From: Postechiella marina
GTDB taxonomy: Bacteria > Bacteroidota > Bacteroidia > Flavobacteriales > Flavobacteriaceae
Assembly: GCF_039538365.1 (NCBI RefSeq)
Contig: NZ_BAABCA010000003.1
Location: 592,999-656,998 of the forward strand
Direction of reading: 5' to 3'
Length of the DNA: 64,000 nucleotides
Part shown: positions 25,657 through 33,890 of the stretch, piece by piece
Numbering within the stretch: position 1 is the first letter of the stretch
How the letters are laid out: each line of letters starts with the position of its first letter
Position numbers and translations under genes: made by a program
The notes under the pieces: generated by a model
Told to the model about the DNA's origin: nothing
The model's database searches: none
Seen by the model: only the letters and a program-made list of their open reading frames with translations

Positions 25657-27018
25657 TTAATTTAGAGACTCTAGCTTTTTTGCTTTTTCACTAAACGTTT
25701 TTGCTTTTGCTGTATTGTTTAAAAGAGCATAAGCTTTACTTAGCTGCTTGTAAAAATCTATTTCCATTTTGGTATCGTCTAAAATCCAATCTAAGCCAGA
25801 CTCTAAAACACTTACAGCTTCTTTTGCTTTATTTAATTGATTTAAGGCTACGCCATTTACCAAATAACACAAGGGTTGCGATGGATATTTACCAAGTGCC
25901 TCGTTACTCTTTTTCTCTGCTATAGCATAATGCTCTAAATCGATATGAAGCAGTAAAATGTATTTAATAATAGTGTAGTTTTCGCTTTCTAGTTTTGCTG
26001 CATCTTCAAAATACTTTAATGCTTTCTCTTTTTTATCTTTTTTATAGTAATACTGCCCAAGCTCTAACAGTGTTTTACCGTTATTAACATTGCTAACCAT
26101 AGTTGTGGCTTCAACTAAATCTGGCTCATATTTAGGGTTGTCTTTTACAAATTGTACAAAATCTGTTAAAACCTTTTGTTTAGCTTCAGGTTTTATTTTG
26201 CTGCTTTTAACAACAATTTTCATAGACTCGATAGCTTTTTCGGCATTATTATCATCTAAATAAAATTTATACAAAGCCAGATGTACAATTTGCGAATTTG
26301 GATTAACATCTAGCAACTTCTTAGCAGTTTCGAAAGCTTCCTTTTTTTGATTATTCTCGCTATATCGAAATATTAGCGCTAAATAATTAGACTCTTTTTC
26401 TGGATTATTATCCAATCGATCTTCAAGATTTTTTATTTGATCTTTTTTTCGTCCGGTAACATTGTAAATTCTATTTCGAGTAGCATCTCTAGCATAAGAC
26501 ACGCCTAACTCTGCATCTAACTCGTCTAAAAGTTTTAAGGCATCGTTATATTTTTTTGTTTTAAAATATAACATGGCTAAATCTTCTTTATAGTCTGGAT
26601 GAAATTCTACTAATTTCTTAACCGTTTTAATTGCTTTGTCTTGATCCTTTTGTTGTACATAAAACTCGTAAAGCGCATCTAAAAACCACTCGTTATCAGA
26701 ATCTTTACTAACAGCCTCTTTAAAAGCGTCTTCTGCTGCCCCGAAATTTTTAAGCTTACTATAATTTTTACCTAATTCGAAATATAGAACAGGTACAGAT
26801 TTATCTAATTCGATACATTTTAAAAGCGCTTCGACAGATCTGCCATAATTCTCTATTCCCTTTTGTTTTAAGGCTTCGTAAAACAACTCTTGAAATTCGT
26901 CTTCAAAATTACCTAAATCGTCTGTTGGTAATTTATTAAAATCTACTTGTCCATAATTTACCTGCGGAATGCATAACATTGCGAAAACAAAAATGAATAA
27001 GTAGATTTTATTTTTCAT
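25657..27018 (-). CDS. Secreted tetratricopeptide-repeat protein
   Basis: A 453-residue protein with a Sec signal (MKNKIYLFIFVFAMLCIPQV, likely cut near YGQ) and about ten TPR-like helical repeats (for example VLYFELGKNYSKLKNFGAAE and NEWFLDALYEFYVQQKDQDK). It is a periplasmic scaffold-type protein; a partner cannot be read from sequence. It leads or is part of the minus-strand group TPR-DUF4292-EnvC-like. A -7 element lies 66 bases upstream at 27084-27091. Confidence 0.85.
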   Translation of the reverse strand: MKNKIYLFIFVFAMLCIPQVNYGQVDFNKLPTDDLGNFEDEFQELFYEALKQKGIENYGRSVEALLKCIELDKSVPVLYFELGKNYSKLKNFGAAEDAFKEAVSKDSDNEWFLDALYEFYVQQKDQDKAIKTVKKLVEFHPDYKEDLAMLYFKTKKYNDALKLLDELDAELGVSYARDATRNRIYNVTGRKKDQIKNLEDRLDNNPEKESNYLALIFRYSENNQKKEAFETAKKLLDVNPNSQIVHLALYKFYLDDNNAEKAIESMKIVVKSSKIKPEAKQKVLTDFVQFVKDNPKYEPDLVEATTMVSNVNNGKTLLELGQYYYKKDKKEKALKYFEDAAKLESENYTIIKYILLLHIDLEHYAIAEKKSNEALGKYPSQPLCYLVNGVALNQLNKAKEAVSVLESGLDWILDDTKMEIDFYKQLSKAYALLNNTAKAKTFSEKAKKLESLN

Positions 27019-27083
27019 AATTAATCTTATGTTTTAAGTTTTATGCATTATTTTAAATAACCAATAGGTTTCAAATAGCATTC

Positions 27084-27091
27084 CAAACTTA
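27084..27091 (-). promoter_or_regulatory. Bacteroidota-type -7 element, TPR gene
   Basis: On the minus strand taagtttg matches TAnnTTTG, 66 bases upstream of the TPR ATG and within the gap after the nucleotidyltransferase gene. No well-spaced TTG was seen. Confidence 0.4.
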
Positions 27092-27111
27092 ACTTGATTA
27101 GTTAATATATT

Positions 27112-28131
27112 TTACTCAAGTATAGAATAATCGCCTATACTAACGCTTGTAAATTCGCCATTATATTTAGCATGATTGCCAATCATGGCATTATCTAAAT
27201 TAGCATTTTTAATTGATACGTTGGTTTGTATTAAACTATTTTTAATAGTAGAATTTTCTACAACAGAATCTTTACCAATTGACACAAAAGGACCTACTGT
27301 TGTATTTTTAAGCACCACATGCTCTCCAATAAAGCAAGGCTCTATAATTGTTGAGTTTTCTAATTTTACAGTTGATGCTACAAGTTGTTCTTCGCCATCG
27401 GCCTTTAAAAAGCCTAACATACGCTGGTTGGTTTCTATGGTAATGGTTTTGTTACCACAATCCATCCACTCGTCAACAGTACCGGTTTTAAACACTTTTC
27501 CGTCTGCCATCATACGTTTAATACCATCGTTAATTTGGTATTCGCCACCATTCATAACGTTTTCGTCAAGAATTTCTTGTAGTTTTCCTTTTAAAACCGC
27601 AACATCTTTAAAGTAGTATATACCAATTACAGCTTGATCGCTAACAAAAGTTTCTGGCTTTTCAACAAGTTCTACAATCTCTTGGTTATCGTTCAATTTA
27701 ACTACACCATAAGCTTCAGGGTTTTCAACTTGTTTAGTCCAAATTACGCTATCTGCAGTAGGATCTAAATCAAATTCTGCTCTAATTAAAGTATCTGCGT
27801 AAGCTATAACCGCAGGTCCAGATAAAGAAGGTTCTGCGCACATAATAGCATGACCGGTACCTAAGGGTTTATCTTGGCGGTATATAGATGCTTTGGCTCC
27901 AAGCTCTGTAGCTAAATCTTTTAAACTATTGACTACATCGTCTCCAAACCAAGCCGGATCGCCTAAAACAAAAGCAATTTCTTCTATAGGCTGTTTTAAA
28001 ACTTTAGCAATATCTTTTACTAAACGGTGCACAATTGGTTGTCCTGCTACAGGAATTAAAGGTTTTGGCACTGTTAAACTGTGTGGGCGTAAGCGAGAAC
28101 CACGCCCTGCCATTGGTACAATAATTTTCAT
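27112..28131 (-). CDS. Sugar-phosphate nucleotidyltransferase
   Basis: A 339-residue cytosolic enzyme of the RmlA/GlmU-type nucleotidyltransferase family, which joins a nucleoside triphosphate to a sugar-1-phosphate. The N-terminal nucleotide-binding motif is AGRGSRLRPHSLTVPKPL (about 8-25), with PLGTGHAI and WMDCGNK downstream. The C-terminal ~80 residues form left-handed beta-helix-like turns (IIEPCFIGEHVVL, VGPFVSIGKDSVV, NSLIQTNVSI), as in GlmU-like or dual-domain enzymes. The sugar cannot be told, but the neighbouring flippase suggests polysaccharide or envelope glycan precursors. Confidence 0.88.
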   Translation of the reverse strand: MKIIVPMAGRGSRLRPHSLTVPKPLIPVAGQPIVHRLVKDIAKVLKQPIEEIAFVLGDPAWFGDDVVNSLKDLATELGAKASIYRQDKPLGTGHAIMCAEPSLSGPAVIAYADTLIRAEFDLDPTADSVIWTKQVENPEAYGVVKLNDNQEIVELVEKPETFVSDQAVIGIYYFKDVAVLKGKLQEILDENVMNGGEYQINDGIKRMMADGKVFKTGTVDEWMDCGNKTITIETNQRMLGFLKADGEEQLVASTVKLENSTIIEPCFIGEHVVLKNTTVGPFVSIGKDSVVENSTIKNSLIQTNVSIKNANLDNAMIGNHAKYNGEFTSVSIGDYSILE

Positions 28132-28177
28132 TTTTTAATTGATTTTTTTATTATTTAATAGCTATTTACTTCTAATT

Positions 28178-28612
28178 TTATTTAGTTCCTGTACTACCAA
28201 AACCACCTTCGCCTCGGTCTGTACTAGATAACACTTCTACTTCTTCCCACTCTGCACGTTCGTGTTTTGCAATTACTAATTGCGCTACACGCTCTCCATT
28301 TTCTATAATAAAATCTTGGTTAGATAGGTTTACTAAAATAACACCTATTTCTCCTCTATAATCTGCATCTACAGTGCCTGGAGCATTTAATACGGTAATT
28401 CCCTTTTTTGCTGCCAAACCACTACGCGGACGTACTTGAGCCTCTGTTCCTATTGGTAATTCTATAAACAAACCTGTTTTTACTATAGTACGCTCTAATG
28501 GTTTTAAAGTGATTGATTCTGAGATATTTGCTCGTAAATCCATTCCTGCCGAAGCTATGGTTTCGTAGCTTGGTAAATTGTGATTGGATTTATTTATTAT
28601 TTTGATATTCAT
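28178..28612 (-). CDS. dut: dUTP diphosphatase
   Basis: Dut hydrolyses dUTP to dUMP and pyrophosphate, keeping uracil out of DNA and feeding thymidylate synthesis. The 144-residue product has all five dUTPase motifs: AGMDLRAN, RPRSGLA, the uracil/sugar pocket NAPGTVDADYRGEI, ERVAQLVI and the C-terminal DRGEGGFGSTG. Size is that of the trimeric form. It starts 2 bases downstream of the flippase stop and lies 46 bases before the nucleotidyltransferase, so they are very likely co-transcribed. Confidence 0.97.
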   Translation of the reverse strand: MNIKIINKSNHNLPSYETIASAGMDLRANISESITLKPLERTIVKTGLFIELPIGTEAQVRPRSGLAAKKGITVLNAPGTVDADYRGEIGVILVNLSNQDFIIENGERVAQLVIAKHERAEWEEVEVLSSTDRGEGGFGSTGTK

Positions 28613-28613
28613 T

Positions 28614-30071
28614 TTATTTTTTTAAAATCTGTTTAATTTGTTTTTTTTCAAACATATATACAACTCCCAAAAATACAATTAACATAGAAATTCCAACAAT
28701 ATAATTTTCTCTAAATTTATAAAATGATAATGCTGATAATATTATTGATAACACGAAGTATGTTCCTATTTTTTTTAAATTATAAGGTATAGGATAATAT
28801 TTTCTTCCAAAATAGTACGATAATAACATCATGGTTGCATATGCCAAAAGTGTTGCAATAGCAGAACCTTTATAACCAATAACAGGAATTAACGCAAAGT
28901 TTACAACTAATGTTATTAGAGCTCCAAATATTGAAATATAAGCTCCAAACTTTGTTCTATCTGTAATTTTATACCAAACAGAAAGGTTGTGATAAATACC
29001 TAAACAAAAATTAGCCATAAGTATAAAAGGAACAATCCACATAGCTTCATAATACGCTTCACTCCTAATAATAAATGGTTTTAAAATATCTGCAAAAACA
29101 ACAACCGTTAAAAGAATTATAGAACCAAAGGCAATAAAAAATTCTAAAATTAAGGCATAGTTTTTTTGAGGATTCTTTGTTTTAGAGTGACTAAAAAAAT
29201 AAGGCTCTATACCTAAACGAAATGCTGTAGCAAAAAGCGTCATAAACAACGCTAACTTATAACATGCAGAATACATTCCTATTTGATTATCTGCAATATT
29301 AGCAGGCAACAATTCTTTTAAAAGAATTCTATCAAAAGTTTCGTTTATAGAAAAAGCAATACCTGCAATTAATACAGGCATGGCATATTTCATCATTTTT
29401 CTCCATAAAACAACATCTAACTGAAATTTAATTTTTGTGTAAAATGGTAATAATAAAAGTAATGTAAATCCACTTGCTATTACATTAGAAATTAAAATAT
29501 AACTTATATTAAAATCTAATTTATAAATACCCTCAAAAAAAGAATTATTTGCTGCAAAATCTTTTAAATACAGCAAGAAAAAAACATTTAAGCTTAAGTT
29601 AATAGCTACATTTAAAATTTTTAGAACAGCATATTTCATTGGTTTAGACACCGCTCTTAACCATGCAAAAGGAATAATAACCAAAGCATCTAATAAGAGA
29701 ATAATAAAAACGAAGTTTAAATAATTTAATTCTACATTTATTAATTCTGATATTTGGTTTCGGAAAAGAAAAGCAACTCCTAATAAAGCTAAAGAACTTA
29801 TTATTAAAGATAATGAAGAGGTGCTTATAACACTCGCTTGATTTTCTTCTTTATTAAAAAATCTAAAAAATGCTGTTTCCATTCCATAAGCTAAAACAAC
29901 ATTAAACAGAACAAAATAGGCAAAAACAAAAGATACAACACCATATTCTGCAACTGTAAGCACCTCTGGACTTGTATATAAAGGTACTAGAATAAAGCTT
30001 AACATTCTAGGCAGAACGGTAGCTAATCCATAAATAAATGTTTGCTTAAATAATGTTTTGAATCCGCCCAA
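28614..30071 (-). CDS. Lipid-linked oligosaccharide flippase / polysaccharide biosynthesis membrane protein
   Basis: A 485-residue polytopic inner-membrane protein of the MATE-like MOP superfamily (Wzx/RfbX or MurJ-like group), with about 12-14 hydrophobic helices. The N-terminal GFKTLFKQTFIYGLATVLPR and the later IPVIGYKGSAIATLLAYATM are family features. It is likely to flip an undecaprenyl-linked glycan across the membrane. A promoter pair lies upstream at 30120-30150. The substrate is unknown. Confidence 0.88.
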   Translation of the reverse strand: MGGFKTLFKQTFIYGLATVLPRMLSFILVPLYTSPEVLTVAEYGVVSFVFAYFVLFNVVLAYGMETAFFRFFNKEENQASVISTSSLSLIISSLALLGVAFLFRNQISELINVELNYLNFVFIILLLDALVIIPFAWLRAVSKPMKYAVLKILNVAINLSLNVFFLLYLKDFAANNSFFEGIYKLDFNISYILISNVIASGFTLLLLLPFYTKIKFQLDVVLWRKMMKYAMPVLIAGIAFSINETFDRILLKELLPANIADNQIGMYSACYKLALFMTLFATAFRLGIEPYFFSHSKTKNPQKNYALILEFFIAFGSIILLTVVVFADILKPFIIRSEAYYEAMWIVPFILMANFCLGIYHNLSVWYKITDRTKFGAYISIFGALITLVVNFALIPVIGYKGSAIATLLAYATMMLLSYYFGRKYYPIPYNLKKIGTYFVLSIILSALSFYKFRENYIVGISMLIVFLGVVYMFEKKQIKQILKK

Positions 30072-30119
30072 TTATAGGATATTTATATGGGTAAAAATAC
30101 GTTTTTAGCTAACGCAAAC

Positions 30120-30150
30120 CAAAGATATATTATTGCAAACTATACTACAA
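30120..30150 (-). promoter_or_regulatory. Bacteroidota-type promoter for flippase-dut-nucleotidyltransferase
   Basis: On the minus strand TTG (30148-30150), a 20-base spacer and tatctttg (30120-30127) fit the flavobacterial -33/-7 pattern. It is 49 bases upstream of the flippase ATG and downstream of the MFS gene stop. Confidence 0.65.
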
Positions 30151-30177
30151 CCATGTAGCAAAATAGCTACTTAACTT

Positions 30178-31485
30178 TTAGCTTTGTTTTAATCCAATTT
30201 TATGGCCCCAAAAGGCATAATATAAAATAATAATGTAGCAAGGTAACAGAATCCAATATCCAAAAGAAGCAGCTTCGGCCATTGCAGTAACCTCATTTAT
30301 ACCATCGGCTGTTAATTGTTCTTTTTTGTTATCTACTATAGCGCCATACAAAGGCGGAATGATAGCACCACCAGAAATAGCCATAATTAATAATGCCGAT
30401 GCTGTTTTAGTAAACTCACCTAAACCTGTTAAGGCTAAAGGCCAAACCGCAGGCCAAACCAAAGCATTAGCTATACCTAATGCAGCTACAAATAATACAG
30501 ATGTAAATCCGTTAGTAAAAACTATACAAAACGACAATACCACACCTAATATAGCGCTTGCTTTTAAAGCAAATGCCTGACTAATGTACTTAGGAATTAA
30601 AAATACACCTAGAGCGTAAGTAACTACCATAGCCATTAAGGTAAATAATGTAAAAAACTTAGCCTGATCTGCTGGAATATCTAAAGAAATACCATAAGCT
30701 ATAATGGTATCTCCAGCAACAACCTCTACACCCACATAAACAAACAACGCTAATACACCTAGCCACAAATGTGGAAATTGAAAAACACTAGACTTTGCCT
30801 TGCCTCCAGAAACCGAGGCCTCAATAGGTTGTGCTTCTACATTTGGCAAAGGTGCTTTTCTAATTAAAATACCTAAAGTAAACAAAACTATGGCCATAAT
30901 AATATATGGAGACACCACACTATCTGCCATTGTGTTTAATAAACTTGATTTTTCTGCAGCATCTATCACCGCTAGTTTTTCTTTAATTTCGTCTATTCCT
31001 GTTAATAAAAGTGCACCAAATATTACAGACCCTAAGGCTCCCGCAATTTTATTTGCAATTCCCATAATTGCAATACGTTTTGCTGCACTTTCTATTGGAC
31101 CTAAAATAGTAATATAAGGATTTGATGCTGTTTGTAACAAAGTCATGCCCGCACCTTGAATAAAAATAGCGGTTAAAAACATCCAATAAGTTCTTGCATT
31201 TGCAGCAGGAATAAAAACCAAAGCACCTATTCCCATTATAATTAACCCTAAAGACATTCCTTTTTTATAACCAATTTTATTAATTATTGAAGATGCTGGC
31301 AAAGCCATAACAACAAACGAAATATAGGATGCAGATGCTACTAAGTAAGACTGCGTTTCGGTTAATTCGTTAATGGTTTTCATAAATGGAATTAATGCTC
31401 CGTTAATCCAAGTTACAAATCCGAAAATGAAAAATAAACCAGCTATAATTAATATTGGAATAAATGTTTTATTTTTTGAAGCCAT
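30178..31485 (-). CDS. Sugar MFS transporter (FucP/GluP-like)
   Basis: A 435-residue major facilitator protein with about 12 hydrophobic helices. The N-terminal FGFVTWINGALIPFMKTI and TLLQTASNPYITILGP are hallmark segments of the glucose/galactose-fucose symporter group. It imports a monosaccharide by proton symport across the inner membrane. It is divergent from the ECF sigma/SusCD locus across a 457-base gap, so it may serve the inner-membrane step for sugar taken up by that locus, but this is inference. The specific sugar cannot be assigned. Confidence 0.9.
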   Translation of the reverse strand: MASKNKTFIPILIIAGLFFIFGFVTWINGALIPFMKTINELTETQSYLVASASYISFVVMALPASSIINKIGYKKGMSLGLIIMGIGALVFIPAANARTYWMFLTAIFIQGAGMTLLQTASNPYITILGPIESAAKRIAIMGIANKIAGALGSVIFGALLLTGIDEIKEKLAVIDAAEKSSLLNTMADSVVSPYIIMAIVLFTLGILIRKAPLPNVEAQPIEASVSGGKAKSSVFQFPHLWLGVLALFVYVGVEVVAGDTIIAYGISLDIPADQAKFFTLFTLMAMVVTYALGVFLIPKYISQAFALKASAILGVVLSFCIVFTNGFTSVLFVAALGIANALVWPAVWPLALTGLGEFTKTASALLIMAISGGAIIPPLYGAIVDNKKEQLTADGINEVTAMAEAASFGYWILLPCYIIILYYAFWGHKIGLKQS

Positions 31486-31942
31486 TATTTAAGTTTTAGA
31501 TGTGTTTATTTAAAGCATTTTTAAAAAAGTAAAATAACTTGCTTTATAAAAAAACTTGTTAAGATTTAACAATTTTAATGATATAAACATTAACTATCAA
31601 TAAAATCGATTATTATTTGCTTCTTTAAAAAGACCTAAAAGATACTTTATTCTTCACCAACCATGTAACCCGCCCACATAAAAAGAATCAAATTATTAAT
31701 AATCAGCAAATTACAAGCAACATAACTTCATTAAAAATCATTTGTTGCTGTTATTTAGACATTTGTTTTTGCTTTTTATATTTAAAAAACAGAAGTTTGT
31801 TATCCAACTAACTAAATAAATGACAAATAAATCTTTCACTTCTACTCTAGAAGCACGCACCTATTTTATTATTTTCTTAAAAAATCTCTGAAAAAAATTA
31901 TTGATTAACGAAACCGACGTCTAATAAATAATTTTTTAAGAT
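31486..31942. other. 457-base intergenic region between divergent genes
   Basis: An AT-rich gap that should hold the promoters for the MFS gene (minus) and the sigma-factor gene (plus). No exact TAnnTTTG was found for either. A weak inverted repeat (agcaaca with tgttgct, about 31713-31766) and a 23-codon frame at 31820 are visible but neither is convincing. I see no RNA gene. Confidence 0.5.
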
Positions 31943-32548
31943 TTGAAGATTTTTAATAAAAACATAGAACCAAACTCACTAATTCCTCTTTTAAGGAAGG
32001 GCGATACTGTGGCCTACGAAACTCTTTTTCGTTTGTATTATGATAAGTTGTACCATATTGCAAAGGGTTATTTAGATAGCACACAAGACGCAGAAGGCAT
32101 TGTTCAAAATGTATTCTTAAAGGTTTGGGAGCAAAAAAGGAACTTAGAAAAAATAAATAACATTAACAATTATTTATATACCATGACCAAGCATGCATGC
32201 CTGGATCATTTAAAACATTTAAAAATAAAAAACTCTTTCTCTAAAAACTACTACGAAGAAAAAATAGCCATTCAATATCAGTTTATAAAAGACGAAACCT
32301 CATCGTCTCTATTAGAAAAGGAATTAGAGCAAAAAATACTTGAAGCTATTGAAAGGCTACCTAAAAAATGCCAAAATATTTTTATAAAAAGTAGATTTGA
32401 AGGCATGAAGCATGCTGAAATTGCAGAAAATTTAAAAATCTCTAAAAAAACCGTTGACAACCACATTTACAACGCGTTACAACACATGAAGCTACATTTA
32501 AAAGAGTATATTACACCTACAATTACATTTTTTTTAACTTTTTTTTAG
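31943..32548 (+). CDS. ECF sigma factor of the Bacteroidota SusCD-associated type
   Basis: A 201-residue sigma-70-like factor with region 2 (DTVAYETLFRLYYDKLYHIAK, then DSTQDAEGIVQNVFLKVWE) and region 4 (IERLPKKCQNIFIKSRFEG, HAEIAENLKISKKTVDNHIY). The start is TTG at 31943; the first in-frame ATG is well inside region 2. It is followed by a FecR-type anti-sigma gene and then by SusC with an STN domain, the layout of a trans-envelope signalling system. It probably drives transcription of this locus on substrate signal. Confidence 0.92.
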   Translation: MKIFNKNIEPNSLIPLLRKGDTVAYETLFRLYYDKLYHIAKGYLDSTQDAEGIVQNVFLKVWEQKRNLEKINNINNYLYTMTKHACLDHLKHLKIKNSFSKNYYEEKIAIQYQFIKDETSSSLLEKELEQKILEAIERLPKKCQNIFIKSRFEGMKHAEIAENLKISKKTVDNHIYNALQHMKLHLKEYITPTITFFLTFF

Positions 32549-32591
32549 GTACAAACATATTTTGAGTCGTCTATATAGTATAACAGATACT

Positions 32592-33734
32592 ATGGAGACT
32601 TACAAAATCCTTAAATATTTAAACAGCACAGCATCCTTAAAAGAAATTAAGGAGGTGGAAACATGGATTATTGCCTCTCCAGAAAACACCAAAACATTCA
32701 ACTTTTTAAAAACACAACACATTCTTTCTTCTTTTAACAAAACAAGTGAGTTAAAAAATAATGAAGCTCCCTTAAAATGGTATAAGAAAAAAATATCTGA
32801 CAGCTTTAAAAAAGAAAAAAAAACTAAATGGATTTTACCTCTTAAATCTGCTGCTATAATTACTATTCTTTTAGGTAGTGCTTATTTCTATAAAACAAAT
32901 GTTAGTACAAAAAAGGAAGTTATCATTCCTAAAAATGTAATTACACTACAACTAGAAAATGGTAACACTAAAATAATTAAAGAGAACGGAGAAACAGAGG
33001 TAGTAGACTTAAACGGAAACACTATTGGTTTACAAAAAGGAAACACTCTAAAATACCAAAACAGCACAAGCTCAGATAAACTAGCATTCAACACATTAAC
33101 AGTACCAAACGGTAAACGTTTTGATGTTGTACTGTCTGACAATACACATGTATACCTAAACGCAGGAACAACACTTAAATATCCTGTAAAATTTATTAAA
33201 GGAGACAACAGAGAAGTCTTTTTAACAGGAGAAGCTCTTTTTGAAGTTGCAAAAGATACAAACCATCCATTTATTGTTAACACAAACGATATTAATGTTA
33301 GAGTTTTAGGTACCACATTTAATGTATCATCTTACCCAGAAGAACTAACCACAAAAACCGTTCTAGTAGAAGGCTCTGTAAGGCTTCATAAAGAAGACGA
33401 TTATAATAAAGACAATTCAACTTTATTAAAACCTGGCCAACTTGCTTTAGCAAACAGAAAAGCCAATAATTTAATTATAGAAAACGTAGATGTATCTCTT
33501 TATACTTCATGGATAAACGGAACATTAAGCTTTAAGCATGAACCCTTTAAAAACATAATTAAGAAATTAGAAAGGCAATTTAATGTTGTTATAACCAATA
33601 ACAATTTAGAATTAAACAATGTATTATTTACTGCCAGTTTTGATAATGTTCCGTTAGAACAAATACTTAAAACCTTTCACGAAAATTACGGTATTCAATA
33701 TACCATAGACAAGACTAACATAACTTTAAACTAA
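32592..33734 (+). CDS. FecR-family anti-sigma factor
   Basis: A 380-residue single-pass inner-membrane protein that would hold the sigma factor inactive and relay a signal from the SusC STN domain. An N-terminal cytosolic part (about 1-80) is followed by one membrane helix (WILPLKSAAIITILLGSAYFY, about 82-101) and the periplasmic FecR domain (TVPNGKRFDVVLSDNTHVYL, FEVAKDTNHPFIVNT, VRVLGTTFNV), then a DUF4974-like end (FKNIIKKLERQFNVVI). The frame is open from a TTG at 32562; the ATG at 32592 is taken as the start. The next gene begins 156 bases later, with a hairpin between them. Confidence 0.9.
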   Translation: METYKILKYLNSTASLKEIKEVETWIIASPENTKTFNFLKTQHILSSFNKTSELKNNEAPLKWYKKKISDSFKKEKKTKWILPLKSAAIITILLGSAYFYKTNVSTKKEVIIPKNVITLQLENGNTKIIKENGETEVVDLNGNTIGLQKGNTLKYQNSTSSDKLAFNTLTVPNGKRFDVVLSDNTHVYLNAGTTLKYPVKFIKGDNREVFLTGEALFEVAKDTNHPFIVNTNDINVRVLGTTFNVSSYPEELTTKTVLVEGSVRLHKEDDYNKDNSTLLKPGQLALANRKANNLIIENVDVSLYTSWINGTLSFKHEPFKNIIKKLERQFNVVITNNNLELNNVLFTASFDNVPLEQILKTFHENYGIQYTIDKTNITLN

Positions 33735-33815
33735 CCTTTTAAATAAAAATATGACATAAAAAAACGATCCAAACTAAACTAAATCTCGTCATTTTGTATT
33801 CAAAAAACAAAAAAA

Positions 33816-33840
33816 CCGGAAAATGCTGGAACATTTCCCG
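33816..33840 (+). other. Imperfect hairpin upstream of susC
   Basis: ccggaaaatg and acatttcccg can pair around a short ctgga loop with a mismatch. It lies in the 156-base gap between the FecR and SusC genes. There is no T run after it, so it may be an attenuator or a weak 3' end of the sigma/anti-sigma transcript. Confidence 0.35.
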
Positions 33841-33890
33841 ATTTAAGGCGTGATTAAATTATTTAATCAACGTAAAGAACTATAAAAGTA

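Noticed and set aside
31820..31894. Frame of about 23 codons in the large intergenic gap before the sigma factor
   Set aside because: Too short, no promoter or conserved features seen.
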